Shown: one piece after another, positions 27,643 to 36,234 of the stretch
Numbering within the stretch: the stretch's first letter is position 1
Layout: each line of letters begins with the position of its first letter
Origin: Bacteroidota bacterium
Lineage (GTDB): Bacteria > Bacteroidota > Bacteroidia > Bacteroidales > Prolixibacteraceae
Length of the DNA: 64,000 nt
Direction: 5' to 3'
Assembly: GCA_023251435.1 (NCBI GenBank)
Contig: JAHEYU010000003.1
Coordinates: forward strand, 1-64,000
Made by a program: the position numbers and the translations under genes
The notes under the pieces: model-generated
Database searches by the model: none
What the model saw: the letters and a program-made list of their open reading frames with translations, nothing else
What the model was told of the DNA's origin: nothing

Positions 27643-28383
27643 ATGATTGGAATACAAATAATCCGCTTACAAGCTGTCAATTCTACCAACAACTATGCCA
27701 ATGGCCAATTGATGGAAAATGAGTTACCTGATGGTACTGTCTTTTTGGCATACGAGCAAATATCAGGTCGTGGCCAAATGAACAACTTCTGGGAAAGTGA
27801 ACCGGGAAAGAACCTTACCTTTTCGATTGTTGTTTATCCCGATTTTCTGGATATACGCCGCCAGTTTATGCTTTCGAAAGTGGTTACACTCGGAATTTAT
27901 CATGCTCTGAATAAATATGTTGCCAATCTCCGGATAAAATGGCCCAACGATATTTATGCCGGCGACAAAAAATTGGGTGGAATTCTGATTGAAAATTCTA
28001 TCATGAACAGCTCGATAAAAAGTTCTGTAATTGGGATAGGAATCAATGTAAATCAAACCGATTTCAGGAGCAATGCTCCCAATCCGGTTTCGTTGAAAAC
28101 ACTGACAAATCAGCAATTCGACAGTGACCAGATTTTAAATGAAATCTTATCAGGTATAGACTTATACTATTACTTGCTTCGTGGTGGCGAAGAAGAACGC
28201 ATCGACCGGGAATTCATTTCTGTTTTATACCGGGTGGATGAAAAACATTGGTTTCGCGCGGAGGAAGAGGTGTTTGAAGGTGAAATATTTGGGGTGAACG
28301 AGATTGGGCAATTGCTGATTAGAAAGAACGATGGAGAAATTGTTGATTTTCATTTTAAAGAAGTTGAGTTTCTGCACATGTAA
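27643..28383 (+). CDS. birA: Biotin--[acetyl-CoA-carboxylase] ligase (no DNA-binding domain)
   Basis: 246 residues with the BirA catalytic core: STNNYANGQL, GRGQMNNFWESEPGKNLTFS, IKWPNDIYAGDKKLGGILIE and GIGINVNQ. The N-terminal winged helix of the E. coli repressor form is absent, so this is a class I enzyme that only biotinylates carrier proteins. The stop TAA at 28381 is followed directly by accessory DNA. Confidence 0.95.
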   Translation: MIGIQIIRLQAVNSTNNYANGQLMENELPDGTVFLAYEQISGRGQMNNFWESEPGKNLTFSIVVYPDFLDIRRQFMLSKVVTLGIYHALNKYVANLRIKWPNDIYAGDKKLGGILIENSIMNSSIKSSVIGIGINVNQTDFRSNAPNPVSLKTLTNQQFDSDQILNEILSGIDLYYYLLRGGEEERIDREFISVLYRVDEKHWFRAEEEVFEGEIFGVNEIGQLLIRKNDGEIVDFHFKEVEFLHM

Positions 28384-28394
28384 TACGAATCCGT

Positions 28395-28790
28395 ACCAAA
28401 CAATTGGGCTTAACTGAAGATGAACTGGCTTTCTACGATTTGTTATCATCGAATGAGAGACTTATAAATGAAAAGGGACCTATACAGGATTTGGTGCATC
28501 AAGTGGTTGCTTCAGTAAAAAAGAACCTACAACTTGACTGGGCAAAGAAAGAAGATGCGCTTGCTACCATTCGTTTAGCAGTTAAAAAAGAATTGAGTGG
28601 TAAAGTGCCTTTCTCCCAATTAAATAATCTATTAAAAGAAGTGTTAGAACAAGCTGAAGGACAGGTTCTGCATTTTCACATTAACGTGACTCAAAAGGTA
28701 AATACTGAAGAATGTACAGATATTATTAAGAAACCAAAGCAAAACCAACCATATACAGCCTGGGAAGTTAATAGTCCGGGGAGTTGCTAA
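28395..28790 (+). pseudogene. C-terminal fragment of a type I restriction enzyme HsdR subunit
   Basis: The frame reads TKQLGLTEDELAFYDLL, then LVHQVVASVKKNLQLDWAKK and ATIRLAVKKEL, which is the C-terminal domain of EcoEI-type HsdR (typical form LGLTEEE-AFYD-L ... V.KN.TIDW ... AK.R..VKRLL). Only about 100 of some 800-1000 residues remain, starting inside the end of birA without a proper start codon. The last 40 residues do not belong to the family. No hsdM or hsdS is visible. Confidence 0.75.
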
Positions 28791-28801
28791 ATTTTTAAGA
28801 T

Positions 28802-29233
28802 ATGGAACCAATTAACGTCAACTTTCAGATTAAGGGTATTGAATTGTAGGAGTTCAATTTGAAACACCCACAAATTCCATTAGAACTGGAAAGAACTTAT
28901 AATTTTAACATCAATATTGAGCAACGTATCAACAATGAAGAAAAATTGGTCATTGTTGTTACTTCGGTTGATTTAATTCATGAAGGAGACCAGCAATGTC
29001 ATGCCTCAATCAAGACCAGTTGTATTTTCTTAATTGAGAATTTTCAGGACTTTGTTGTTGCCGATACATATCAGGTTAATTTACCCGATCAATTTGTTGT
29101 TACATTAAATTCCATATCCCTTTCAACAACCAGGGAAATCATGTTCTCTGGTTTCAAAGGAACATTTATGCATAATTTATATATGCCAATCGTTAATCCA
29201 TCAACTCTTGTAATTAAAAAGCAAAATGAATAA
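28802..29233 (+). pseudogene. SecB-like chaperone gene with an in-frame amber codon
   Basis: ATG at 28802 opens MEPINVNFQIKGIEL, then TAG at 28847-28849, and the same frame continues EFNLKHPQIPLELERTYNFN to a stop at 29231. Translation could instead begin at TTG 28859, giving 124 residues. The C-terminal pattern SISLSTTREIMFSG-F-KGTFMHN followed by MPIVNP resembles the SecB fold family (TTRG...GT..HN..LP..NP). SecB-like proteins in Bacteroidetes often act as chaperones of toxin-antitoxin systems. The start matches the family, so the amber codon is probably a real inactivating or recoded site. Confidence 0.6.
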
Positions 29234-29624
29234 TAGTTAATAAGAACACATTTTCTCTATATTAAAAAGAAAGAACTCCTGATAATCATCTCGTTTTAGG
29301 GGTTTTTCCATTTTAAAGCATTGCCTTTCAGATCATAGAAGGTACTACTCTCACTCAATTATTCACCAAAGTTATCTCCACATCCCGTAAAAGTCAGGGA
29401 GCTTTTTCCGCTTCCTGAATGGAAATGATAAGCTTGCTTCGCATTCGGTCACTTTTTTGCCCCATGCCCCGTACCTCAAGCAAAAAACTGACATTCGCCC
29501 TGTGACAAGAATCCGGTCTGCACAATGTGCAATTGGCTCAAAATTAATTGGAGCGCCAGCCATAAAAAAACCTCAGGGCAGAGGTGACTTAAAATGCAAA
29601 ATAATTTTATTTACTCCGGTGCCA
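29234..29624. other. 391-bp stretch without a supported gene
   Basis: It lies between the SecB-like and RadC-like remnants. A short leftward frame (29372-29563) is open and basic but shows no family motif. A small ACCTC/GAGGT hairpin sits near 29571-29587. Decayed mobile-element DNA is the best reading. Confidence 0.4.
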
Positions 29625-30067
29625 ATGTACAATTCAACTTTGGCAGAAATCGAAATCAGTTACAAACCCAAATACAAAGCATCAGAACTGCCCAAGGTGG
29701 TTCCTTCGGGTGACGCTTACGAATGCCAAAGTTTGTTTTTCCCCGCCTGAATTACCGTGAATACTTCAACATACTTTGCCTGAAGCGGAACAACAAAGTG
29801 CTGGGCTACTGCCAGATTTCAGCAGGAGGATTGAACGGAACTGTTGTAGATGTCCGGATTATTATGCAGACAGCCTTGAAATCAAATGCTTGCAGTGTAA
29901 TTCTAAGTCACTGCCACTCCTCAGTGCACCTTTTACCCAGCGATGCAGATAAAGAGTTGACCAAAAAGATCAAAGAAGCAGGAAAGTTACTCGACATTGC
30001 GGTGCTGGATCATCTGATTCTGACTTCTGAAAAATATTTTTCATTTGCCGATGAAGGATTGATGTAG
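29625..30067 (+). pseudogene. RadC-like JAB-domain gene broken by a frameshift
   Basis: The first part, from the ATG at 29625, reads LAEIEISYKPKYKASELPKV and stops near 29750. The second part, from about 29740 in another frame, reads NYREYFNILCLKRNNKVLGY, then SHCHSSVHLLPSDAD, which retains the H-x-H...PSxxD metal motif of the JAB/MPN+ fold, and LLDIAVLDHLILTS. RadC homologues of this kind ride on mobile elements. A frameshift plus a short deletion near 29740-29755 separates the halves. Confidence 0.75.
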
Positions 30068-30092
30068 AAAAAGGCTTCGGCCTTTTTTTATT
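30068..30092 (+). terminator. UUCG-loop terminator after the RadC remnant
   Basis: AAAAAGGC, loop TTCG, GCCTTTTTTT: a stable tetraloop hairpin and T tract immediately after the stop codon. Confidence 0.9.
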
Positions 30093-30172
30093 CGCTTCCA
30101 AGCTATGTGACACTAAACAAAAGAACCTTTTTTTGAAACATACGTTATTCAACTATTCATAAATCATTTGCT

Positions 30173-30928
30173 ATGTGTTACAACGTCAAAGCATTACTCG
30201 AATCGCAGTTGAAACGTGCCCGTAAACAAGGCCACTATCAGGATGCACAGGATATACAGCTCAAATTGTTTGATATGGGTGTGACAAATCTTTATCAGTC
30301 ATCCGGGTTCACGCACCCTAAAATGCTGATATATATAGATCAGGACTCTGAACCACTTGTTGGAATATGGGGATTGATTCCACACTGGGTAAAAGACAAT
30401 GCACAAAAGGTAAAACTTTGGAATACTACATTAAACGCCCGTGGAGAATCCATTTTCGAAAAACCTTCGTTCCGTGATGCTGCAAAATCAAAACGATGTT
30501 TGATCTATTTGGATGGTTTTTACGAACATCATCATTTAGGCGGAAAGACTTACCCGTTCTTCATCCGGAAGCAAGATTCAGAGCCTTTTGCAGTGGCAGG
30601 CTTGTGGTCGGAGTGGATGGATCGTGAAAATAAATCCAAGCTGATTACTTTCAGTATTGTGACCACAATCGGCAATCCGATGATGGCCAAAATACACAAC
30701 AATCCCAAACTGGAAGGTCCAAGAATGCCGGTAATCCTTCCTGAAGAATTGGCAGATCATTGGATAGATCCGGGTAAAAGCCAGAAAGAGCTGAATGAAT
30801 TATTGCTTCCTTTTCCGGAGGAGTTACTAACCGCCCATACCGTTTATCACATTGCCGGAAAAGATTCAAAAGGCAATGTTCCGGCAGCTGAAGAAGAATT
30901 TATTTATCCGGAGTTTAAACTTAATTAA
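30173..30928 (+). CDS. SRAP/HMCES-type abasic-site protein (SOS response-associated peptidase)
   Basis: 251 residues beginning MCYN, so Cys2 becomes the catalytic N-terminal cysteine after Met removal. Other family positions are present: NARGESIFEKPSFRDA (about 89), LDGFYEH with the conserved Glu (about 120) and PRMPVILPEE with the preceding IHN histidine. HMCES/YedK proteins crosslink to abasic sites in single-stranded DNA to protect it. It is slightly longer than YedK. The position in an accessory patch fits phage- or plasmid-borne SRAP genes. Confidence 0.92.
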   Translation: MCYNVKALLESQLKRARKQGHYQDAQDIQLKLFDMGVTNLYQSSGFTHPKMLIYIDQDSEPLVGIWGLIPHWVKDNAQKVKLWNTTLNARGESIFEKPSFRDAAKSKRCLIYLDGFYEHHHLGGKTYPFFIRKQDSEPFAVAGLWSEWMDRENKSKLITFSIVTTIGNPMMAKIHNNPKLEGPRMPVILPEELADHWIDPGKSQKELNELLLPFPEELLTAHTVYHIAGKDSKGNVPAAEEEFIYPEFKLN

Positions 30929-31020
30929 GTTTTCTATTGACTTTCAGGATTTATTATCGTAACTTGTGCTTGGGTTAAATGTCAAAGTGAAAATTTTAGT
31001 GGTTTTTTGGTGGATTTTTA

Positions 31021-31045
31021 AAACCCTTGCATTTGCAGGGGTTTT
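31021..31045. terminator. Bidirectional terminator between SRAP and nuclease genes
   Basis: AAACCCTTGCA pairs with TGCAGGGGTTT (one wobble or mismatch) with T-rich sequence on both sides, between convergent stop codons. Confidence 0.7.
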
Positions 31046-31048
31046 ACT

Positions 31049-31786
31049 TTAAAACCACCCTGAAATTGAAATTCTCCCTTCCAGATTTTTCTCCAACGGA
31101 TCGTCCAATCCTTTGAAAAAATCAATCCCGGTCTGCTGCTCAATAAAATCTACCGTTACCACAAATTCATCGAGGTTCTTTGACGATGACGCATGTGGCA
31201 AAATTAGTCCGATCATCTTGTCTTTTCCATCGAATACTATTTTGTAATAATAGCCGGGTATGGTAACTACGTTTGCACCGATAGTACCAATGTTGTCTTT
31301 GAATATTGGGCCGGTTACCACATATAATTTTTCGTATTCCAACCCCCATTTCCTGACCTGACTTTCTGCAACACTCCATATTCCACGGTTAAAACCAGCA
31401 GTTTGTGGTGACATGTTCGACAGAAAAAAAGATTCTGACATTGCTGTTTTATTCTGGGTCATATCGGCTGCAGGGCATAGATGGCCACGGTCGTAACCAG
31501 ATCCTTTGTAATCGTTTAAGGAGGCCGATCCTGTAGAAACAGCCGGATCGGCGCGAAAATCATCAGTCCTGCTTTGAGTACCATTGATATTCTCCAAATT
31601 CAACTGGTAAAATACCCAGCTGGGCTGTTCGTTTTCTTCGGAATAAGCCAATGAGTAATATGCCTGGCGAACAATCTGACCGGTAGAAACTGGTTCGAAG
31701 TTTATTTCTAATGTTGGTTCAATCGGATTGTCCTTCCCGCACGACATTGTCACTATCACCAGGACAATCAATAAAATCTTCTTCAT
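31049..31786 (-). CDS. Lipoprotein DNA/RNA non-specific endonuclease (NUC1 family)
   Basis: 245 residues. A lipoprotein signal (MKKILLIVLVIVTMSC, cysteine at 16) is followed by the beta-beta-alpha-metal nuclease domain with the YDRGHLCPAADM motif (about 97-108, catalytic His) and a later N in NMSPQTAGFNRG that binds the metal ion. Such enzymes degrade extracellular nucleic acid. Anchoring in an outer or periplasmic membrane leaflet suggests nutrient scavenging or protection from foreign DNA. Confidence 0.9.
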   Translation of the reverse strand: MKKILLIVLVIVTMSCGKDNPIEPTLEINFEPVSTGQIVRQAYYSLAYSEENEQPSWVFYQLNLENINGTQSRTDDFRADPAVSTGSASLNDYKGSGYDRGHLCPAADMTQNKTAMSESFFLSNMSPQTAGFNRGIWSVAESQVRKWGLEYEKLYVVTGPIFKDNIGTIGANVVTIPGYYYKIVFDGKDKMIGLILPHASSSKNLDEFVVTVDFIEQQTGIDFFKGLDDPLEKNLEGRISISGWF

Positions 31787-32182
31787 GAAAAATCTTTAGG
31801 CCACAAAGATATTCACCCAAACCAAATTCTGAAGTACAAAAATTAAGTATTCAGCATATTTCTGATTGCTCAAATTCCAGAAACACCATATTCCATGGTG
31901 ATTTTTACTTCGGTGCATACCAAAGGCGTTAACGGTTATATTGAAATGGCCCGACATCAGTATAGATTTCTTGAGGTTGAATCGGCCCGAAGCGAAATAG
32001 GGAATACAGTATTTTATTGGCGTTACCATGAATCCATCAGAAAATGGAAAAATAAATGGAGCATTCAATTGCCCGGGACCGAGGCCAAAAAGTGTGGTAC
32101 CATTCCTTCAAAGTACGCATCGTCAAAGTTGAGTGGGATTATGAATTTGAGCGGGAATAGAAAAATGAACAGGAATAAAAAA
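31787..32182. other. 396-bp stretch without a supported gene
   Basis: Open frames exist on both strands over 31796-32239, but neither has a family pattern, a plausible start context or a signal peptide. An exact TATCTTTG -7 box for the nuclease gene lies at 31804-31811 on the minus strand. Otherwise nothing is seen. Confidence 0.45.
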
Positions 32183-32887
32183 TTAGAAAGTATAATAATT
32201 AACTTTATTAATTGCAGTATTCATTTTAACATTCTTTAAATCAATGATGTAGGTTTCAGTATTCTTTAGTGAGATGGTCTTCATTATAGTTTTTCCACCT
32301 TTGGCATCTTCGGTTGTCATTTCCATTACAAACCCACCCACTGAAAGTGTATTGTGCAGCGCGGCCATTTTTGCAGCGCGAAAAATTCCATGATCATTCG
32401 TTGTAGTTATCTGGTCGGTTATCCAAACTTCACCAAAAATCTTTTTGTAGGTATAGGTATATTTTTTGCACGCATAACCCAAAATATCTTTCGTTTCCGA
32501 CGTTGGCAAAATTTCCAGTTTTTTCAAGTTCTCCTCTTCCGGAAATTTATAAGCACCGGCATTGTAATATGGAACGACACCACCGCCCGAACCAAAAATC
32601 TGGATGGCGACTTCATTTTTTTTGTCGAGAATGGTTTCCATACCGCTTCCTTTAGTTTCTGTAACCAATTTTATCACAAAGTTGTTGCCGTCTGATTGAT
32701 AATGAGTTTTGAAATGAATGGTGCGCATTAACTCGTTATTCTTAGCATAAGCCTCTACCCGAAATACATTGCATTGATCAAAACCATAGCTTTCGTCCCA
32801 ATTAACTCCGGGGGCTTTCAACTGTAATTGTCCATGTGATGTAAGAACTGCCAAAAAGGCTACAAACAGGATCATCGATTTTTTCAT
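32183..32887 (-). CDS. Secreted protein of unknown function (DUF4412-like)
   Basis: 234 residues with a signal peptide (MKKSMILFVAFLAVLTSHG). The mature protein is beta-rich and contains a DILGYACKKYTYTY segment and EVWITDQITT, a pattern shared with DUF4412-type Bacteroidetes envelope proteins in which a modified peptide is followed by W-x-T/S. The single pair of cysteines is not diagnostic. No enzyme motif. It is monocistronic. Confidence 0.75.
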   Translation of the reverse strand: MKKSMILFVAFLAVLTSHGQLQLKAPGVNWDESYGFDQCNVFRVEAYAKNNELMRTIHFKTHYQSDGNNFVIKLVTETKGSGMETILDKKNEVAIQIFGSGGGVVPYYNAGAYKFPEEENLKKLEILPTSETKDILGYACKKYTYTYKKIFGEVWITDQITTTNDHGIFRAAKMAALHNTLSVGGFVMEMTTEDAKGGKTIMKTISLKNTETYIIDLKNVKMNTAINKVNYYTF

Positions 32888-33037
32888 GTTTACTTAATAA
32901 TTAGGTTTGTAGTTAAATATCGGACAATTAGTTGTTAAAAGTACAAAATTGTTTGGCTGGTTGATGAAAACTAATATGCAATAAACTTTAAGCTTGAATT
33001 TCATCAGGTATTCCAGCAATGTCAGCTCTGTGATTAT

Positions 33038-33319
33038 ATGGGAGACAAGCTCCGGCCAGCAGTTTATGCAGGTTCTCCGGATGGATTTGGCACCGGAAAG
33101 GAAACGGCTGCCAGAAAAGGTATTTCGATGGAATTCACCTACAAGACTGCAAACTTATACATCTATCCCGGAAGCATTCCTCTCACTGAATGCAAAGAAC
33201 TTTTTGAGAAGGGTTTTCCATATCTTGAATTGACGGAGTTGGGGAAAAAGGAGTTTTATGGCATTATTACTGAAACTCCTTTGTCAAAGCAAGAAACATC
33301 AAAAAGGAAGAAGCGCTGA
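33038..33319 (+). CDS. Small protein of unknown function, possibly 5'-truncated
   Basis: 93 residues from the ATG at 33038, but the same frame is open back to 32975 and reads plausibly (KLEFHQVFQQCQLCDYMGD), with no earlier start codon. This suggests that the real N-terminus has been lost or mutated. Its stop codon (TGA 33317-33319) lies inside a terminator hairpin, as in genuine 3' ends. A compact LRPAVYAGSPDGFGTGKETA segment is glycine-rich. I do not recognise a family. Confidence 0.45.
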   Translation: MGDKLRPAVYAGSPDGFGTGKETAARKGISMEFTYKTANLYIYPGSIPLTECKELFEKGFPYLELTELGKKEFYGIITETPLSKQETSKRKKR

Positions 33320-33335
33320 GCAATCAGCGCTTTTC
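33311..33335 (+). terminator. Rho-independent terminator
   Basis: AGCGCTGA, loop GCAA, TCAGCGCTTTTCT; the stem contains the stop codon of the small gene upstream. Confidence 0.85.
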
Positions 33336-33433
33336 TCACTTAAAATTGGCTTAGCCTTAAAATTTTATTTGCTAGAATGAGTAGTATAATACAAATAAAG
33401 TACGTAATATTGTACGATATAATGTATAAAACC

Positions 33434-33691
33434 ATGAAAGCAGTAAATTATTCTGAATTAAGACAAAATTTAAAAGCTAACCTTGACGCAGTTACCGACA
33501 ACTCCGAATTATTGGTTGTTCACCGCTCAAAGGGAAAAAGCATTGTTGTGATGTCATTAGATGAGTATAACGCAACCATAGAAACCCAATACCTCCTGCA
33601 AAGCAAAAACAACAGGGAAAGGCTGGAAAAAGCTGTTGAGAATATCAGGACTAAAAGTAATCTGATCAAAAGTAATCTCATAGAACAGTAG
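33434..33691 (+). CDS. yefM: YefM/Phd-type antitoxin
   Basis: 85 residues from MKAVNYSELRQNL, the standard YefM opening; a frame start 57 bases upstream is less likely. The N-terminal Phd/YefM fold includes VHRSKGKSIVVMSLDEYNA, and the C-terminal part (LLQSKNNRERLEKAVENIR) is the toxin-neutralising tail. It should bind the operon promoter together with YoeB. Two bases separate it from yoeB. Confidence 0.93.
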   Translation: MKAVNYSELRQNLKANLDAVTDNSELLVVHRSKGKSIVVMSLDEYNATIETQYLLQSKNNRERLEKAVENIRTKSNLIKSNLIEQ

Positions 33692-33693
33692 CT

Positions 33694-33948
33694 ATGGATA
33701 TTTACTGGGATAAAACTGCCTGGGATGATTATTTGTACTGGATTGAAGCAGATCGAAAAATCATGCATAAAATTAATTCACTGATCAAGGAATGCCAACG
33801 AACTCCTTATACTGGTTCTGGAAATCCGGAACAATTAAAGCAAAACTTAAATGGTTTTTGGTCAAGGCGGATTAATTCAGAGCACCGTATGGTTTACCGA
33901 ATTGACGAAAATGTATTGTATATTGCTCAATGCAGGTATCACTACTAA
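33694..33948 (+). CDS. yoeB: YoeB-type ribosome-dependent RNase toxin
   Basis: 84 residues of the RelE/YoeB fold: WDDYLYWIEADRKIMHKINSLI, then GNPEQLKQNLNGFWSRRINS and HRMVYRID ending QCRYHY. The catalytic set fits YoeB (Glu in the PEQLK strand, Arg in SRRI, the His-Arg of HRMVY and the C-terminal YHY). It cleaves mRNA in the ribosomal A site. The pair sits just upstream of tRNA-Lys. Confidence 0.95.
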   Translation: MDIYWDKTAWDDYLYWIEADRKIMHKINSLIKECQRTPYTGSGNPEQLKQNLNGFWSRRINSEHRMVYRIDENVLYIAQCRYHY

Positions 33949-33987
33949 ACTTATATAATCCAAGATCATAAATCGATACATTTTATT

Positions 33988-34019
33988 AGCCCTGTTCATG
34001 CCCTGATCAGGGCTTTTTT
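33988..34019 (+). terminator. Terminator after yefM-yoeB
   Basis: AGCCCTG and CAGGGCT pair around an inner loop that itself contains GCCCTGATCAGGGC; T6 follows. Confidence 0.8.
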
Positions 34020-34100
34020 GTATCAAAATCTTCAAAATAATGGATTATGTAATATGAGTAGTACAATTATTTTGTCCGAAAAGTTGTCCGAATAAAACGA

Positions 34101-34136
34101 AAAAACCTCTGTAAATGCTTTATTTACAGAGGTTTA
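34101..34136 (-). terminator. Terminator of tRNA-Lys
   Basis: A perfect 14-bp stem (AAACCTCTGTAAAT and complement) with a 5-base loop; on the minus strand it is followed by T6, 14 bases past the tRNA 3' end. Confidence 0.85.
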
Positions 34137-34150
34137 ATTTTTGCAGTGCG

Positions 34151-34223
34151 TGACCCAGCTGGGATTCGAACCCAGGACCCCATCCTTAAAAGGGATGTGC
34201 TCTACCTGCTGAGCTACTGAGTC
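34151..34223 (-). tRNA. tRNA-Lys (anticodon UUU)
   Basis: On the minus strand all arms pair: acceptor GACTCAG with CTGGGTC (one G-U), D arm GCTC/GAGC with AGCAGGTA loop, anticodon stem CATCC/GGATG around CTTTTAA (UUU at 34-36) and T arm CTGGG/CCCAG around TTCGAAT. The discriminator base is A; CCA is not encoded. 73 bases. Confidence 0.95.
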
Positions 34224-34323
34224 ATCCTTGAATGTGCTTTTGTTTTTCAAAAGCGGATGCAAAAATAGATATTTATTTCAAAAAGTCAAACGTTGATCGG
34301 ATTATTTTCTGATTAAACATTTT

Positions 34324-34331
34324 TATATTTG
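34324..34331 (+). promoter_or_regulatory. Possible -7 element (TATATTTG) for the sugar-nucleotide operon
   Basis: An exact TAnnTTTG match 61 bases before the aminotransferase start; no good -33 box. Confidence 0.35.
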
Positions 34332-34391
34332 AACCGGTATTAACAATACAATCAAACGGCGTATATTTCGTTTTCCGTAATAAATAAACAC

Positions 34392-35513
34392 ATGAACATA
34401 CAAATGGTTGACCTGCTGGGTCAGTACGATAAAATAAAAGATGAAATTACTGCCAGGATTGATGAGGTGATTGGTTCTTCTGTTTTTGTAAAAGGTGGAA
34501 AAGTGATCGAATTTGAGGAAAATCTGAAGAATTATCTGGAGGTTGGCCATGTTGTTTCATGTGGAAATGGAACCGATGCACTTCAAATTGCACTTATGGC
34601 TTTGGATTTGAAAGAAGGTGATGAAGTAATTACCACTCCTTTTACCTTTGTTTCAACGCTGGAGGTGCTGGCGCTAATGAAGCTGAAACCTGTATTGGTT
34701 GACGTTGATTCAAATAACTTCAATATCAGGCCTGAGTTGGTAAATCGTCACATCGACCATAATACAAAAGCCATTGTGCCGGTTCATCTTTACGGGCAAT
34801 GCGCTGATATGGAATCGCTGAATGAAATTGCCCGCGAGAATAACCTTTTTGTTATCGAAGATGCTTGTCAGGCTTTGGGTACTGAATATCATTTCAGGAA
34901 TGGAATGACCGCAAAAGCCGGAACTATTGGTGTTATTGCATCCAATTCATTTTTCCCAACTAAAAATCTCGGAGCATTTGGCGATGGGGGAGCGTTGTTT
35001 ACAAACAACAACGATCTGGCGCAAATCATGCGATCAATAGCCAATCATGGAATGAGTAAACGCTATTATTATCAGCAAATTGGCATGAATTCGAGGTTGG
35101 ATGCTATTCAGGCTGCCATTCTTGATGTAAAACTAAAGTACCTCGATCAATATGTGGAAGCCAGACAGACTGCTGCCGCTTTTTATGACCACGAATTAGC
35201 GGGTATTCCTGAGATATCAATTCCAGCAAGGGTTTCCTATAGCACGCACAGTTTTCATCAGTACACCATAAAAGTTCCAGGGAAACGTGATGAGCTTCAG
35301 CAGTTTCTCGGTTCTAAGAATATCCCGAGCATGATTTATTACCCGCTACCGTTGCACCTTCAGGAAGCTTATCGTTACCTAGGCTATAAAAAAGGTGATT
35401 TCCCGGTAGCCGAAGAACTTTCGGAACAAGTATTATCTTTGCCGATGCACACCGAATTAACCACCGAACAGCTGGTTTTTATCACATCGGCTATTCGCGA
35501 ATTTTTTAGTTAA
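34392..35513 (+). CDS. wbpE: DegT/DnrJ/EryC1/StrS aminotransferase, WbpE-like
   Basis: 373 residues. PLP-binding features: [17 protein letters not shown] (about 56), [11 protein letters not shown] (about 156) and the Schiff-base lysine in [16 protein letters not shown] (about 193). The closing [14 protein letters not shown] is typical of the WbpE/WlbC branch that makes UDP-2-acetamido-3-amino-glucuronate from the 3-keto sugar. Its stop overlaps the acyltransferase start by one base, and the matching dehydrogenase lies downstream, so the pathway assignment is good. Confidence 0.88.
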   Translation: MNIQMVDLLGQYDKIKDEITARIDEVIGSSVFVKGGKVIEFEENLKNYLEVGHVVSCGNGTDALQIALMALDLKEGDEVITTPFTFVSTLEVLALMKLKPVLVDVDSNNFNIRPELVNRHIDHNTKAIVPVHLYGQCADMESLNEIARENNLFVIEDACQALGTEYHFRNGMTAKAGTIGVIASNSFFPTKNLGAFGDGGALFTNNNDLAQIMRSIANHGMSKRYYYQQIGMNSRLDAIQAAILDVKLKYLDQYVEARQTAAAFYDHELAGIPEISIPARVSYSTHSFHQYTIKVPGKRDELQQFLGSKNIPSMIYYPLPLHLQEAYRYLGYKKGDFPVAEELSEQVLSLPMHTELTTEQLVFITSAIREFFS

Positions 35514-36118
35514 TGGAAACATCCTTTTTTGCACACGAAACAGCTGTAATCGATCCGGATTGCTCAATTGGCGAAGGAACCAAAATCTGGCATTTTTCGC
35601 ACATCATGTCCAATTGCTATATTGGTGAACAATGTTCAATTGGTCAGAATGTAGTTATTTCTCCTGAAGTCAGGATTGGGAATAATGTAAAAATACAGAA
35701 CAATGTTTCTGTTTATACAGGCGTGATTTGCGAGGACGATGTGTTTCTGGGTCCATCTGCGGTGTTTACAAATGTGATAAATCCGCGCAGCGCCATTGCC
35801 CGCAAAAATGAATACAAACCAACATTGGTTCAAAAAGGCGCAACAATAGGAGCGAATGCTACCATCGTTTGTGGTGTAACCATCGGCAGATTTGCATTTA
35901 TTGGAGCCGGAGCTGTTGTTACAAAAAATATTCCTGATTATGCTTTGGTCGTTGGAAATCCTGCCCGTCAAACCGGTTGGATGAGTGAATTCGGTCAAAA
36001 ATTGAAATTCAATGCTGAAGGAATTGCTGTTTGTCCCGAAAGCCGGGAAAAGTATTGTTTGGAAAACGGGAAAGTTTTAAAACTCGATGACCAATTGTAC
36101 GCCAAAACGAAACCATAA
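35513..36118 (+). CDS. wbpD: UDP-2-acetamido-3-amino-glucuronate N-acetyltransferase, WbpD/WlbB-like
   Basis: 201 residues of left-handed beta-helix hexapeptide repeats: [47 protein letters not shown] and [12 protein letters not shown], which is nearly the family consensus. It acetylates the 3-amino group to give UDP-2,3-diacetamido-2,3-dideoxy-glucuronate. Coupled to the aminotransferase through a one-base overlap. Confidence 0.92.
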   Translation: METSFFAHETAVIDPDCSIGEGTKIWHFSHIMSNCYIGEQCSIGQNVVISPEVRIGNNVKIQNNVSVYTGVICEDDVFLGPSAVFTNVINPRSAIARKNEYKPTLVQKGATIGANATIVCGVTIGRFAFIGAGAVVTKNIPDYALVVGNPARQTGWMSEFGQKLKFNAEGIAVCPESREKYCLENGKVLKLDDQLYAKTKP

Positions 36119-36234
36119 GAAATCGAGAAAATAAGAATGTGAGAACTGACCACAACCACAACAATATTCTATATAAAGAACAGTCTTCCATCGCAGAATA
36201 CCCTTAAACGTTGAACATTAAACTTAAAACTTCT

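Noticed and set aside
29372..29563. Basic leftward open frame between SecB-like and RadC remnants
   Set aside because: Short, no recognisable domain; kept only as part of a non-coding note.
31796..32239. Opposing open frames in the spacer between the nuclease and DUF4412-like genes
   Set aside because: Unusual residue composition, no signal or motif on either strand, and no terminator; not supported as genes.
34151..34223. tRNA-Lys as an att site with a duplicated 3' end near birA
   Set aside because: No copy of the tRNA 3' end was found in 28380-28800, so the integration model remains unproven.
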